Assembly (NCBI GenBank): GCA_014529385.2
Contig: CM043960.1
Span: 121,294,043-121,358,042 of the forward strand
Length of the DNA: 64,000 bases
Reading direction: 5' to 3'
DNA from: Adiantum capillus-veneris
Taxonomy: Eukaryota > Streptophyta > Polypodiopsida > Polypodiales > Pteridaceae
The notes beneath the pieces are model-generated. The model was not told the DNA's origin. It did no database searches and was given only the letters and a program-made list of their open reading frames with translations. Shown here piece after piece: positions 42,181 to 53,365 of the stretch. Positions within the stretch are counted from its first letter, which is position 1. Each line of letters opens with the position of its first letter. Position numbers and translations under genes: made by a program.

Positions 42181-44060
42181 ACGACCTTCTAGCTTCCAAA
42201 AATGGAAAGCTAGGCACCATAAGAAAAGAGTAGTTGTCTAAACCCGATAGAAGTAGTTCATTTTTTGGTATTGAAGAGTATTTCTAAAGTTGTCAATTTC
42301 AAGTCTGTTTGCAAATACGGGATGGGGGAGATAGGGGATAACTTCGCGGAATTGATCTCCGTGTTGTTTGATCGAAAACTCTGCAAGCTTTCATGGAGAT
42401 GCCCCATGGATGACAAAGGATTGCAAAAACTTGGGAATCATATAAAACGGGGATTGAACTTAAAAAGTTGGCATTTCCGAAGAGACATTAACATTAAATG
42501 TCTATGGCAAAAACTTCCTTGTATTTTCTAAATAAAGTTGGCTGGTAGATAATTAATGAAAGTAGGAATTAAGGTTGATAAATGAATGAACCTGGAAATT
42601 ACCAAATAGGAGTTAAAAAGGAATCTCGAGAGGTGATAGGGATAGCCCATTGCAAAACATAGATTTAACAAGGAGTTTTGAGGATTGTCTGGAAATGACC
42701 GAAAACCAAGATGGATCTTCTTGGGGTCAATTTGATTGAAAGGCAGGCCCGTTGAGAGGATTCTCTTGGGGAACTTGACGGAGTTGGCCCTTTTTGGCTA
42801 GGACAGCGTACCCGACAAGTTGCTATACCTAGGTCATTCATGCCTGAGGGATAAGGGATGAATATGTTTGTTTTATTTTTGCCCGGCCGGGTGAAGTACC
42901 TGCGGTTTCTTATTGGAAATCGGCCATAATCCGAGTATGGCATGATGTCAATAGTTGGATAAGAAGGTCATACTCAAGGAGGATGATGTGAATTTAATTA
43001 AGGAATTGGTTGCTTAAAAAGGAATCGGAAAGGCTAGGAATATAGAGGCTATCCTGTGCATCTGTCACCAGATGGTGCTATATCTCTCGAAATAAAATGT
43101 TTAGGAAGGAATGATTAAATTACTTGATGAGCCTTTCCCAAACACTTAATTCTGGGAAATATTGTGAAGGCTACCATTTTGATGGCTTGCAACCGATTAT
43201 CTTGGTCCTGAATGGGGAGACAAGATGAATTGGTTGAAACTAAATGTGTTGCATGATTAGTTAGGAAACTAGTTACAAGCTAACTATAGCAGATAAAGGA
43301 AAGAAAATGAATTAAAAGTTTCTAAATAAAGATATGGTGGGAACAACCAGATGAATTTCCCTGAACGAGGGTATGCAATAGATTGTATGTTGCTTGTTGT
43401 CTGATGATGTTTTATAGACTGCTGTCTTCCTGATTTTGTAGTAGTTAAGTACTATCTCGGGAAGGATTTTCATGAAATGGTTTGGTGGGTGGGCGGATCC
43501 GGAGGGTCAGATGACCAGATGTTGATTTAAATTTTTTGTGTTAAACACGAGGACTACGTGGGATAAAAATGGGTAATCTGGGACGAGTGAGACCAGGTAG
43601 GTTTGCAAGATCCCTCTTCTTAGGGGAAAGTGTTAACTGTCGTGCCTGCTTGTCAAGAAAAAGGGGTTATCGCCATGAACCAAGGGAGAACAAGAAAGCA
43701 AGAGCAGATCCTCAAATTAAAGATCAAGAGAATCAAGACTAGGGACCACGATTTTGGGTGCAAAACACTGTCAAGGACAGATTGATTATGAGAATCGGAT
43801 AGAATCGTTGAATGAAGGGATGTACCCCCTTGGGTTGGCATTCGAGATAGACAAGAGTCCTGTCTAAGTGTCGGTCCCAAGTGGGAGGGATACCTGCAGA
43901 TAGATCTACGTCATTCCCTGGAATGGTCTGGAGGACTGAGGGAGGTGAGTAGGGTCGAGTCTGGGTATGGCCCTCACAAACAAGCAGCTGTATCTACTCA
44001 AGAGTAGCAAATATAGAAAGAGCCAGAGACAGAAAAGGCAGCCAGTCATGCACCAAAAGA
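42181..44060. other. Non-coding part of the 40-44 kb insertion
   Basis: Only short frames (for example 88 codons at 42265-42531), without recognisable domains. No primer-binding site or integrase/RT motif found. Confidence 0.4.
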
Positions 44061-44069
44061 GGACACGCA

Positions 44070-44823
44070 AAGTTTGAGCACAGAATAAAACAAGAGGTCG
44101 AGGAAACACCCGCTACCTCAACACAGCAAGAGAAGGCCGAAGCACCACCTTCTACCTCAACGGAAAAAGATCAGCAGTCACAAGGGCAACAACAACAACC
44201 AGCCATCATGACGCAGCCAAGGGACACCCAAGAATCTGCAAAAACATCAAGATAGTTAACACGAAATGAAGACTGGTAGTCAAATGACAAAGTCATCCTG
44301 CAAGTTAATGAATATGCTAAGCAAATGCAAGAGATGACAGAACGACTTCGCTCAGCAGCACCTGGCCGTAGCACAAGAGCCAAAGAGTTAGAGATGGTGA
44401 TTGACGCACTCCAAGGGGAGCTGGACGACAAACTCAATGTCATCACCGATATATAGAGGCAAGTGTAGGAGTTGAGAGCAGAAACTGAACAACATCAGCT
44501 CGCAAGAGATAAGCAACAGAAAGAAACGAAGGAACTGGGTGAGCTGCTCACAAAACTGTCAGATGTATGCAAAGCAAAGGATGATCAGCTGACGGAAGTT
44601 ACAAATGAACTTCTAACTACAACCCTATCAACTCAAAAGATCCAGGTACAGTTAGATGTAGCCAATGCTTCCCTACGGTACTCAGAACAACGAATCAATG
44701 ATCATGCAATATTCTTGCGGCAAATATGAGAGAATCTAACCGTTGCCTCGATCAAAGGAACATACAAGGCATTAGAAAAGAAAAATAAAGAACTCGCGCT
44801 GAAGCTGAAATTAGAGCAGTCCG
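44070..44823 (+). pseudogene. Coiled-coil ORF family, coiled-coil half (copy B2)
   Basis: A Gln/Thr-rich linker (TPATSTQQEKAEAPPSTST) followed by a long coiled coil: NDKVILQVNEYAKQMQEM, ERLRSAAPGRSTRAKELEM, VIDALQGELDDKLNVITD, then LLTKLSDVCKAKDDQLTEV and QLDVANASLRYSEQRI. Stops at 44252, 44277, 44454 and 44466 are all TAG where the minus-strand copy at 62.8-63.9 kb has Gln codons or, for 44454, the same TAG. At 44823 it fuses in frame with a duplicated piece of integrase. Probable structural or particle-associated protein; function unknown. Confidence 0.65.
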
Positions 44824-46339
44824 AGTGGGCCGAGGCTAAATCAACTCAAAAGAATGATGCCAGAACCATTGCCGCATTCTTATATGATTATGTATTCATG
44901 AGATATGGACTTCCAGTAGAAATTGTCAGTGATTCGGGAACTCATTTCCTCAATGAGGTAATCGAGTATTTGCTTAATGAGTTTATGGTCATCCATAACA
45001 AATCAGCTCCCTATCACCCACAAGCAAACGAACAAGCTGAGCATACGAACAAAATTCTTAGCTCGGTATTGAATAAAGTGGTTAGTTCAGGAAGGACAGA
45101 CTGGAAAATGAATCTCCATGTAGCTCTAGGGGCTTATCAAGTTTCATTCAAAACAACTTCAAATGCTACACCCTTTAACCTTGTTTATGGTCTTGATGCC
45201 ATACTGCTAATAGAATTTCTATTGCCGACATTAAGGGTAGCTAAAAATCTTGAGTGGACTGAACATGAATTGTCAAAAATACTTGAAGATTTAGAAAAGC
45301 TAGATGAGCAAAGGCTAACTGCCTGTAGCTCACATTTATGCACAAAAGTGGAAACAATAACAGTTTTTTGATTTCCATTTAATAACAAAAATCTTCAAGA
45401 AAGGGGACTTAGTTTTAATCTATTCTCTTAAGCAACATATTTCCAAGTTTAAGAAAAAGGGAAACGAACCCATTATCATTGAAGGTGTGTCTCCAAGTGG
45501 AGCAGTTAAGCTATCCACCCTAGATGGTGAACCAATGGCTAATTTGATAAGTGGATGTCGTTTAAAGAAGTAAAATTTTCCGCTAACCAATGAATTGCTA
45601 GAAAGAATGCATGCAACGAAACAAAGGATCATTAAATGACAAAAGGTTATTAATGAAGCCCAAGAGCAAGCTCGGCTTTGGGTACTCAAACGAAAAGATG
45701 CTCTCAAAAATCAACAGATATCGATTCCCATCAACACTCTGGAAATAGATGACCGACAATGGGAATTGCCTAAAGATGTAGTGTCAACATATGATGAATG
45801 GTTAGATGGAATGGACCTGCGCATCAAACTACAACTCAACAATCATAGCACAAATGCTTTGGTTGTCACAGGAGCTAGAGTAAATGCAGTTAGTTATTCC
45901 ACGTACAAAAAAGCAACAAGTCAAGCATTGACAATAGGAATAGCGATGATAAAAGGATGCAACAAGAATCAGACACCAACATTGGGAATAGTCAACTTGA
46001 AGTGATAACACAAAGATGTTCATGCCCTCATAAGTTTGTATGCTTACCAGATGAACACATGAATGAGACAATGATTCTTGGAATTCCCTGGATGCGGACA
46101 TACAAGGCAGTACCAGATTGGGATACAGATCAACTCAAGCTATCACCTAAAGGCGGGCTCATTGTTCTAGTTGAACCAAGCAAGGAGGAATGGAGAGGGA
46201 GTAATTAGCAGAGCAAACCATGAAGCAATCAATCTTCTCCATCCTCTCGACAAGCAAATTCTACAAGTAGCATGCAAGGACTCAGAAAAATTTGGGTACC
46301 AAAAGCACAGCTTAAGGACAAGCCAATTCAAATCTGGGT
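44824..46339 (+). pseudogene. Duplicate of element A integrase to protease-like region
   Basis: About 1516 bp that align almost without gaps to 34592-36108. It carries the end of the integrase core (VSDSGTHF, HPQANEQAEHTNK), the GPY/F-like module, the second protease-like domain and one WVPK motif. Differences: the protease-like motif is NALVVTGARVNAVS, so the Asp is lost; a one-base deletion near 46000 shifts frame; Trp is kept at PDWDTDQ. The 5' junction is in frame with the coiled-coil ORF, the 3' junction (46339) joins the C-terminal part of the same ORF family. Confidence 0.85.
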
Positions 46340-47216
46340 CACAGAACTCATTACCAATCAAATAAATGCGCAATGGCACCAACAATCCCTGCCCTATCCT
46401 CTGATTAAATTGGAGTTGCTGAAAGTAAAAGACAGGCTTTACACCGACATGAAAGTCAAGGGTGCAGATCAAGACCACCCGAAGTGGAGGTGGAGTTGGA
46501 TGAACAAGAATTCAAGGTACTTGATTCTGTTCACAAGAGCACCAGTGGCCCTGCAAAAGGATCCTACCTTCTGTCCTGTACCAAGAGTAAGGACCTGAAT
46601 AGCACATGAGGCACTACTAAAGAAGCGGACAACTTGGCTGAATTACCCTAGAATGCCTGCTCCAGAAAAGGGACAACCGACTGAAGAATACATGGTGAAA
46701 ACCCTAAAGGGCACCATGTCATTATTTAAAAGTCTACTAGATTTGTCATGTGCAATGCTATACAAAATCTACCGAATGCTGCTCACCTACATTGAAGTGT
46801 TCAATGAGCTAGAGCAAGAAGACAGCCCTTGGATGTCATTCCTCGAGGGTAACAAAGGGTTGTGCTATGATCTTAATGGCCAACCTTCCGAAGAAGTCCT
46901 CTATGGCTTCTATGCTAGGTGTATGTTTCTATCTTCTCACACTATGCTAGTTTTCGAGAAAGCGTTTTACACAGGGTTTTTCACTTGGCGAATGAAAATA
47001 TTTGGGCCAGTGATTAGCAACCTGACATCAAGGTTTGTAGGCTACTCAGCAATGGAACTAAAAAATAGAGTCACTATGCAGTTATTGCAAATGCCGGATA
47101 AAGAGAGGAAGATCAGATACCAAAAGGCACTGAATGCGCTTAAAGACTGTCTCCCCAACTGTCAACCTGAAGACTACTTTAGCCCATAAAGCTGTGTCAA
47201 GGGACGACAAAGGCGA
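46340..47216 (+). pseudogene. Coiled-coil ORF family, C-terminal domain (copy C)
   Basis: Best preserved copy of the C-terminal domain. INAQWHQQSLPYPLI, DMKVKGADQDHPKWRWSW and NSRYLILFTRAPVALQKDP lead to an open frame of 178 codons at 46653-47189 (MPAPEKGQPTEEYMVKTLKG...). That frame has an amphipathic/hydrophobic helix (LLDLSCAMLYKIYRMLLTYI), the landmark SFLEGNKGLCYDLNGQP, an aromatic stretch (EVLYGFYARCMF, FEKAFYTGFFTW) and FVGYSAMELKNRV. It ends QPEDYFSP, just before a purine tract and the LTR. No known domain; no signal peptide, so an envelope protein is not supported. Confidence 0.65.
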
Positions 47217-47228
47217 GGATGGGGGGAA
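47217..47228 (+). promoter_or_regulatory. Polypurine tract before LTR 2
   Basis: GGATGGGGGGAA next to the TG of the LTR at 47229. Confidence 0.7.
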
Positions 47229-48107
47229 TGTAGGCAGCAAGCTAACACGGATACCATTTTTCAAAGTTCTCATTGTATAAACACTTATTATTTGATAAAT
47301 TGGGAATATTGTAACTCCTATTTTTTGGATAAACCTTGTAATTGATGTGCCAGGGCTACAAGCTTCCAGATTTTACCAACCTATCATTACCCATCTTTGG
47401 TAGAACTCCCAGATTATTAATTTTGACCATCAAAAACCTTGGCTAGGTTTAAGCCAAGTTTTGTAAGTTATTATTAAGTTTGGGATAATGAAATACACAG
47501 TGTGAGCTAACGGCGTTCACTTCTCTCCTTCTCACGCTTCCTACTCCCTCCCGGTTGTCACATTGCAACCGTGTTTGTTGAATTGCAACTGCAGGTAAGA
47601 GCTCTACGCATTGACAAAACACATCACAATATTTTGTAGCTTTTGGCGTCGCCTACCCGCGGCTTAATTTCATCATAACTAGGAATTTATACTTCAAAAT
47701 AAAAAACTAAGCATAGGTGGGGTATTGGAGCATCATTGCTAAGCATTTAGATGCATTCTGGGTCGAAAACGACTAGGTAAAAAATCCACTGCTGTTAATA
47801 ATCACGATTTTGGCACTTGACAAAAAGTGGGGTTTGAGACCATAATCATGTGTGATTAGGTCTTATAAACTTATCCTAAAAGTTTCGTGGCGTTTGGATG
47901 TCATTTGATGCTGTAATGGATGTGATTTGTTTGTCGATGAGCGATTGGCTTTTAGTGATTTCAGTCACTTGAGTTAGATGCGAGTTGTTAGTTGTTTTTT
48001 GAGACATTGACACCCTCTTGGAGCCTCTATGCACTAGTTGAGTCAGCTTCATCCCATGGATTGAAAGTTTTATTATGGTAGGAGAGTGAGGTTAGACACC
48101 CATCCCA
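47229..48107 (+). repeat. Element A family LTR, second copy
   Basis: About 879 bp related to 11056-11975 along its whole length (start TGTAGGCAGCAAGCTAACA, end GACACCCATCCCA). It is followed not by a primer site but directly by internal coding sequence of the coiled-coil ORF, so the primer site, leader and N-terminal coding part are missing. Confidence 0.85.
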
Positions 48108-49152
48108 ATAGAAATCCCCTCAGTCTCATTTGCTGACATGGATACACAGCCAGCAGTAGAGCTAAGTGGTGAGGAGGAGTTTCAAGTACCAATTACCAAA
48201 GCAGACATAGTGCCAATGGTCCAGCTCTCAAAGGCTGAAGAAGATGCACTGAAAAAATTACACAAGAGGTAGATGAGCATCAATGGATTGGGAGCTGAGA
48301 GTACTTCATTCCGTCAATGTCATACAACTCACTCCCAATGAAATAAATGCGCAATGGCACCAACAATCCCTACCCTATCCTATGATTACAGTGGAGTTGC
48401 TGCAAGTAAAATAAAGGCTTTACACCGACATGAAAGTCGAGGGCGCAAATCAAGACCACCCGAAGTGGAGGTTGAGCTGGCTAAACAAGAATCCAAGGTA
48501 CTTGATTCTGTTCACAAGAGCACCTGTGGCCCTGCAAAAGGATCCTACCTTCTGTCGTGTACTAAGAGTAAGGAGTTGGATGAGACACTACTAAAGAAGC
48601 GGCCAACTTGGCTGAATTACCCCAGATTTGCCTGCTCAGAAAAAGGGACAAACGTTTGAAGAATACATGGTTAAAACCCTAAAGGGCACCATGTCATTCT
48701 TCAAAAGTCTACCAGATTTGTCATATGCAATACTATACAAAATCTGCCGAATGCTGCTCACTTGCATTGAAGTGTTCAATGAGCCAAAGTCATTCCTCGA
48801 GGGTAACAAAGGGTTGTGCTATGATCTTAGTGGCCAACCTTTTGAAGAAGTCCTCTATGGCTTCTACGCTAGGTGTATGTTTCTACCTTCTCACAATATG
48901 TTGGCATTCGAGGAAGCGCTTTACACAGGATTTTTCACTTGGCGAACAAAATTTTTTGGGCTAGTGATTAGCGACCTGACATCAAGGTCTGTAGGCTAAA
49001 ATACAGAGTCACTATGCAGTTCTTGCAAGTGCCAGATAAAGAGAGGAAGATCAGATACCAAAAGGCACTGAATGTTCTTAAAGATCGCCTTGCGAGCCAT
49101 CAACTTGAAGACTACTTTAGCCCACAAAACTGTGTCAAGGGACGACACAAGC
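48108..49152 (+). pseudogene. Coiled-coil ORF family, C-terminal part (copy D)
   Basis: Starts in mid-protein at IEIPSVSFADMDTQPAVELS, then GEEEFQVPITKADIVPMVQL and SKAEEDALKK, the acidic region that follows the coiled coil in the 63-kb copy. After frameshifts come EINAQWHQQSLPYPMI, DHPKWRLSWLNKNPRYLILF and, from 48628, EYMVKTLKGTMSFFKSL, SFLEGNKGLCYDLSGQP and FFTWRTKFFGLV. Compared with copy C it lacks a short stretch before SFLEGNK and has lost codons near GYSAMELKNRV. Ends LEDYFSP before the polypurine tract. Confidence 0.7.
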
Positions 49153-49165
49153 GAGGAGGGGGGAA
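49153..49165 (+). promoter_or_regulatory. Polypurine tract before LTR 3
   Basis: GAGGAGGGGGGAA directly before the LTR start TGTTAGC. Confidence 0.85.
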
Positions 49166-50035
49166 TGTTAGCAGCAAGCTAACACGGATACCATTTTTTG
49201 GAGTTCTCATTGTAAAAATACTTATTATTTTGACATATCGGGAATATTGTAACTCCTATTTTTCAAATAAACCTTGTAATTGATGAGCCGAGGCTACAAG
49301 CTTCTAGATTGTATCAACCTGTCATTACCCATCTTTGGTACTAAGGTATAAAAGCCAATTTTTGTAAGTTATTATTAAGTTTGGGATAATGAAATACATA
49401 GCGTGAGTTAATGGCACTCACTTCTCTCCTTCTCGCACTTCTTACTCCCTCCCCGGTTGTCACATTGCAGTCGCGTTTGTTGCATTGCAACCGTAGGTTA
49501 GAGCTCTACGCATTGACATAAACACATCATGGTATTTCGTAGCTTTTGGCATTGCCTACCCGCGGTGTAATTTCATCATAACTAGGAATTCACAAATAAA
49601 AAACTAAGCATAGGCAGGGTATTGGGGTATCATTGTTTTTAGATGTATTCTGGGTCGAAAATGACTAGGTCAAAAATCCAATGCTGTTAATAATCGCGAT
49701 TTTGGCACTTGACCTAAAGTGGGAATTGAGACCATAAGCATGTGTGCTTAGGTCTTATAAACTTGTCCTAAAGTTTCGCTACATTTGGATGTCATTTGAT
49801 ACTGTAACGGATGTGATTTGTTTGACGATGAGCGATTGGTGGCTTTTAGTGATTCTAGTCACTTGAGTATAGCTTGAGTTAGATATGAGTTGTTAGTTTT
49901 TTTTCGAGAGATTGACACCCTCTTGTAGCATCTATGCACTAGTCGAGTCACCTTCATCCCATGGATTGAGAATTTAATCGTGGTTCTCGCTAATACTGCA
50001 ACAAGATAGGATGGTGAGGTTAGACACGCGTCCCA
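49166..50035 (+). repeat. Element A family LTR, third copy (3' LTR)
   Basis: About 870 bp related to the 5' LTR, ending GACACGCGTCCCA; a CTCTC run follows directly. Relative to 11056-11975 it lacks ~20 bp near the AGATTATTAGT stretch and has scattered substitutions, so it is older than the LTR pairs of elements B and C. Confidence 0.85.
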
Positions 50036-50203
<168 letters not shown>

Positions 50204-50490
50204 AACATGTTGGGTGGACAATAGCTTGCTTGGAGATCATGCATGCATACACATACAACTTGCCATTGTGGCATAGTAGCGAACAAATTTGCATTGTGTT
50301 TGAGGAGACGGATCCAAGGCAACGTGTGGACATAAAGAGCATTCGCCTTTTTCTCAACCTCCTTAAAGAAAAGTATAGATGTCTATGATTCCTCTCTTTG
50401 TCTCTCTATCAATTTTTGATAAGAGTAGAATTTAAAACATCGTGGCAACAATCCAATGAGATCTCAAAGATCTATTCAATGGTCTTGAGT

Positions 50491-50543
<53 letters not shown>

Positions 50544-50622
50544 GAAGAAGAAGAAGAAGAAGAACATAAGAATCTATAATTTCATGGGAGAAATCCCAAA
50601 AGATCTATCCAATTTTGTCTTT

Positions 50623-50658
<36 letters not shown>

Positions 50659-51013
50659 ATGAAGATATGATGAGGCCATCCAAGGAGACAGTCACCGACT
50701 AGCGAGGGTGTTGAACCCTTTGGGAACACCCTTGAATGTCTATGCAATAGATCCCAACTCCCATCATATTTGAATCATCATACACATCTTTGAGATAGTT
50801 GCAGGATGCATTTTTGTCCCATGGCAGGACTTCTTGGAGTCCTTCTTAACCCATGCACCTCCTCCAGAACTGACGGCAACACAACAGTGACTAGGGTTCA
50901 TGGCAACAACAATGTTACATCTAAACTAATTTTAACCTCACTATTTATTGACTTTTTTGCCTCTATGTGGATGTGTGTGCATTTGTGTGTATTGGAAGGG
51001 GGGAGGTGTTGGG
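50204..51013. other. Intergenic with GA, GAA and CT microsatellites
   Basis: (GA)n 50490-50540, (AAG)n 50543-50563 and (CT)n 50629-50655. A short frame ending SEQICIVFEETDPRQRVDIK at 50280-50388 looks protein-like but has no family match I can name and no gene context. Confidence 0.5.
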
Positions 51014-51734
51014 AGGCGTTGTAGCAACGACCTAATCACAACCCACACAAAATTATCAAATCCGTGGATTGGCAACCCGGCTAGGGCATGGAAGCACAAG
51101 CATCAAATGAATAGAAATAGAGGATTCAAGAGAATACCTCACCAATGCAAGTAGAGATTAGCCATGGCAACACTAACTCTAAACATACTCTGATCACTAA
51201 TCAATCAACTCCTACACACAAGCCCACCAAAGTCCGACTTTCCAATCTTATGGAGTCACAAGAACACAATCAACACAAGCATCCATGATCAAAGCACACA
51301 CTAATTGCATTGAAGTTGGCTTTCCCAATCATCACATGCCAACCAAGGTACTCTAATCACATCACACACAAGTGGCATTGAGCTCAAGGCTCTTAAACCT
51401 TCACACACACTTAAGTACACAATTAGGCACAAACTCTAATGACATGACCAAGAGTGCACACACACTACACTAATCAAGAGAATTAGAGAAGTAATCAACT
51501 AATTGAAAAACCTAGGGAAGAAGAGAGTTAAATCAAAGCAAGAAGTACATACCTCTCTCAAATCTACAATAATGAGAGTGTAATACTACTTCATGACATA
51601 ATGAAATGTAGAGAAGATAAGACTAATGAGTAAAATAGGGATTAGATTAATCAAGCTTCTTTAATTACAATGGATTAGTACTAGCCTCTTAAGCATGGGC
51701 ATTAAGCTCAAGGCTAGTCTATCCATAGAGTGAA

Positions 51735-51736
<2 letters not shown>

Positions 51737-51775
<39 letters not shown>
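51737..51775. repeat. (GA)n microsatellite left of element D
   Basis: About 19 GA units; the right half of the presumed original tract is at 54557-54660. Confidence 0.95.
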
Positions 51776-51777
<2 letters not shown>

Positions 51778-51860
51778 TTAGGAAATAAGACGTAGCTAAA
51801 TAGATTTTTGAGTAGATTACTTAATGGAGGGAGATAGATTTCACACACAAGAGATTATAG

Positions 51861-51906
<46 letters not shown>

Positions 51907-52561
51907 GAGTACACACGATATACGTGGTTCACCCAATGTGGGCTACGTCCACGGGAAAGCAGCCACTCAATGGCTTTAGCACTTCAAAAGAAGAAGTAGT
52001 TTACAAAGGGATTAAACCCTTGATAGAGCTCCCACCTTGCTTCACTCTCACCACCTCACACTCACCTTGTTGCATCAACTTCACACTATGAAATGTGTGT
52101 AGAAATGGCCTCCTTTTATAGGCCAAAAGGGCTGCCCTCTCTTATGAGAGGCAGAGACAGGCAGCCATGTGTAGCCGCCCTTGTGCGAATAAGTCCAAAT
52201 CGGACCCTCCAATCCGCCCATGTGTGGCCGCCCTTGAGAAGACAAGTCCGCTTTCGAATTCGGCCACTGGCCACCGGCCATTGACTTCCGACCACCGACC
52301 ACCGGCCATTGACTACCGGCCACCGGCCAACCGACCGGTTGTTTTCCAACCACTTTTCGGCTGCCGTCCGGCCATAATATTCCGGCGAAAAGGAATATTC
52401 GAGGCCTCTAAAGTTGCCCCTGATTCTTGTACGTGAAAATTTTGGTTTTCGGTGAGTGATTTTCCTTCACGCACGATGGCTTCTCCTCATAATGGGGGCC
52501 TTACAAATGTGCATTTTTACCACAGAAAATTACAAGGGTAAATCAGGCTCCATACTTAACA
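51776..52561 (-). repeat. Element D 3' LTR
   Basis: Minus strand starts TGTTAAGTATGGAGCC and includes GTGAACCACGTATATCGTG, a U5-like sequence common near copia LTR ends, then a GA tract (51866-51903), ending CCTAACA at 51776. A minisatellite of GGCCACCGGCCATTGACT units lies at 52256-52330. Confidence 0.7.
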
Positions 52562-52577
52562 ATCTCCCACTTGGAGA
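52562..52577 (-). promoter_or_regulatory. Element D polypurine tract
   Basis: Minus strand CTCCAAGTGGGAGATT next to the LTR; AAGTGGGAGATTG is the usual copia form. Confidence 0.75.
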
Positions 52578-52621
52578 CTGATCTCCAAACCAAACCTGTG
52601 ACTGCTTTCCATTCTAGCTTC

Positions 52622-53278
52622 TTATCCTTGAATGCCGATTGAAGATGAGCAAAAGCTCAACTTCTCCTTGTTGACCACCTTTGTAAACATGTCTGCAGGA
52701 TTTTCACTTGTATGCACCTTTCCTAGCTTTAGCTGTCCCTCTTCCAAAAGAGTGCATATGAAGTGATATCTCACCTCAATGTGCTTTGTCCTTGAATGAA
52801 AGTCTGAGTTCTTCGCAAGATGGATAGCGCTTTGGCTATCACTGTACAAGACACAATTGTCTTGTTTGAATCCAAGCTCTTCTAAGAATCTGTGAAGCCA
52901 CAGAATTTCTTTGCTTGCCTCCGTCATTGCTACATACTGTGCTTCCGTGGTAGAAAGTGAAACCACTTTCTGCAGCTTTGAAGCCCAGCTTACTGCTGTG
53001 CCTCCAACCATGAACACATAGCCAGTAGTGCTCCTTCAAGTATCTTTGTCACCTGCCATATCTGCATCAGCATACCCTTTTAGAAAAATATCAGTTCCTC
53101 CAAAATACAAAGAATTTGTTGTTGTCCCTTTTAGATACCTAAGTATCCACTTCACAGCTTGCCAATGCTCTTTACCTGGGTTGTCCATGAACCAACTCAA
53201 CCAACTCCCATGTTTGGTTGCGATGTAGTGAGTCCATCTCCACTTGCATGCTCTTCGTGCATTCTTCTTTGGATTCAT
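52622..53278 (-). pseudogene. Element D RNase H
   Basis: Copia RNase H: GKEHWQAVKWILRYLKGT, LKGYADADMAGD, then after a frameshift near 53030 [50 protein letters not shown] and [10 protein letters not shown]. The catalytic Asp and Glu are visible. Order on the minus strand follows the RT at 53366-54163. Confidence 0.85.
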
Positions 53279-53365
53279 GTTGCATAAGCTTCTTCGTATG
53301 ATTCCGGCTCTCCAGAATCTGAGATCAAGAGATGGTTGAAGGAAGGAACAAACCTTTTTGGAGGT

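Larger units (their letters stand above)
40323..44060. mobile_element. Unclassified insertion with promoter and tandem repeats
   Basis: Begins TGTAAGGTCCCTCCC and separates two parts of the coiled-coil ORF. Contents: an 18-bp string (CCGACAAAGAAGTCATGC) at 40398 repeated from 40251 just outside; a 29-bp minisatellite; a TATA box; ~159-bp tandem repeats; and otherwise non-coding DNA. The right border is not resolved and no target duplication could be confirmed. It could be a very long solo LTR of another gypsy lineage. Confidence 0.4.
11056..50035 (+). mobile_element. Element A: giant rearranged Ty3/gypsy composite
   Basis: The span is bounded by a 5' LTR (11056-11975) and the last of two direct 3' LTR copies (49166-50035). 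CTCTC lies immediately before the first and after the last, which fits a 5-bp target duplication but is weak because it is microsatellite-like. Order: LTR, tRNA-Asp primer site, palindrome array, gag, protease, RT, RNase H, double zinc module, integrase, GPY/F-like module, second protease-like domain, WVPK motifs, second palindrome array, coiled-coil ORF, 3' LTRs. Elements B and C are inserted in gag and in the protease. A 1.5-kb piece of integrase/protease-like sequence is duplicated near 45 kb. The span may be one giant element or two related elements merged by recombination; both fit. Confidence 0.6.

Noticed and set aside
42265-42531. 88-codon ORF in the 40-44 kb insertion as a gene
   Set aside because: No domain, no start context and surrounded by repeat-derived non-coding DNA.
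46653-47189. C-terminal domain of the coiled-coil family as an envelope protein
   Set aside because: Hydrophobic helices exist, but there is no signal peptide, no clear membrane anchor and no Cys or glycosylation pattern.
50280-50388. Protein-like SEQICIVFEETDPRQRVDIK as a host exon
   Set aside because: Too short, no splice sites or neighbours in support, and no family recognised.
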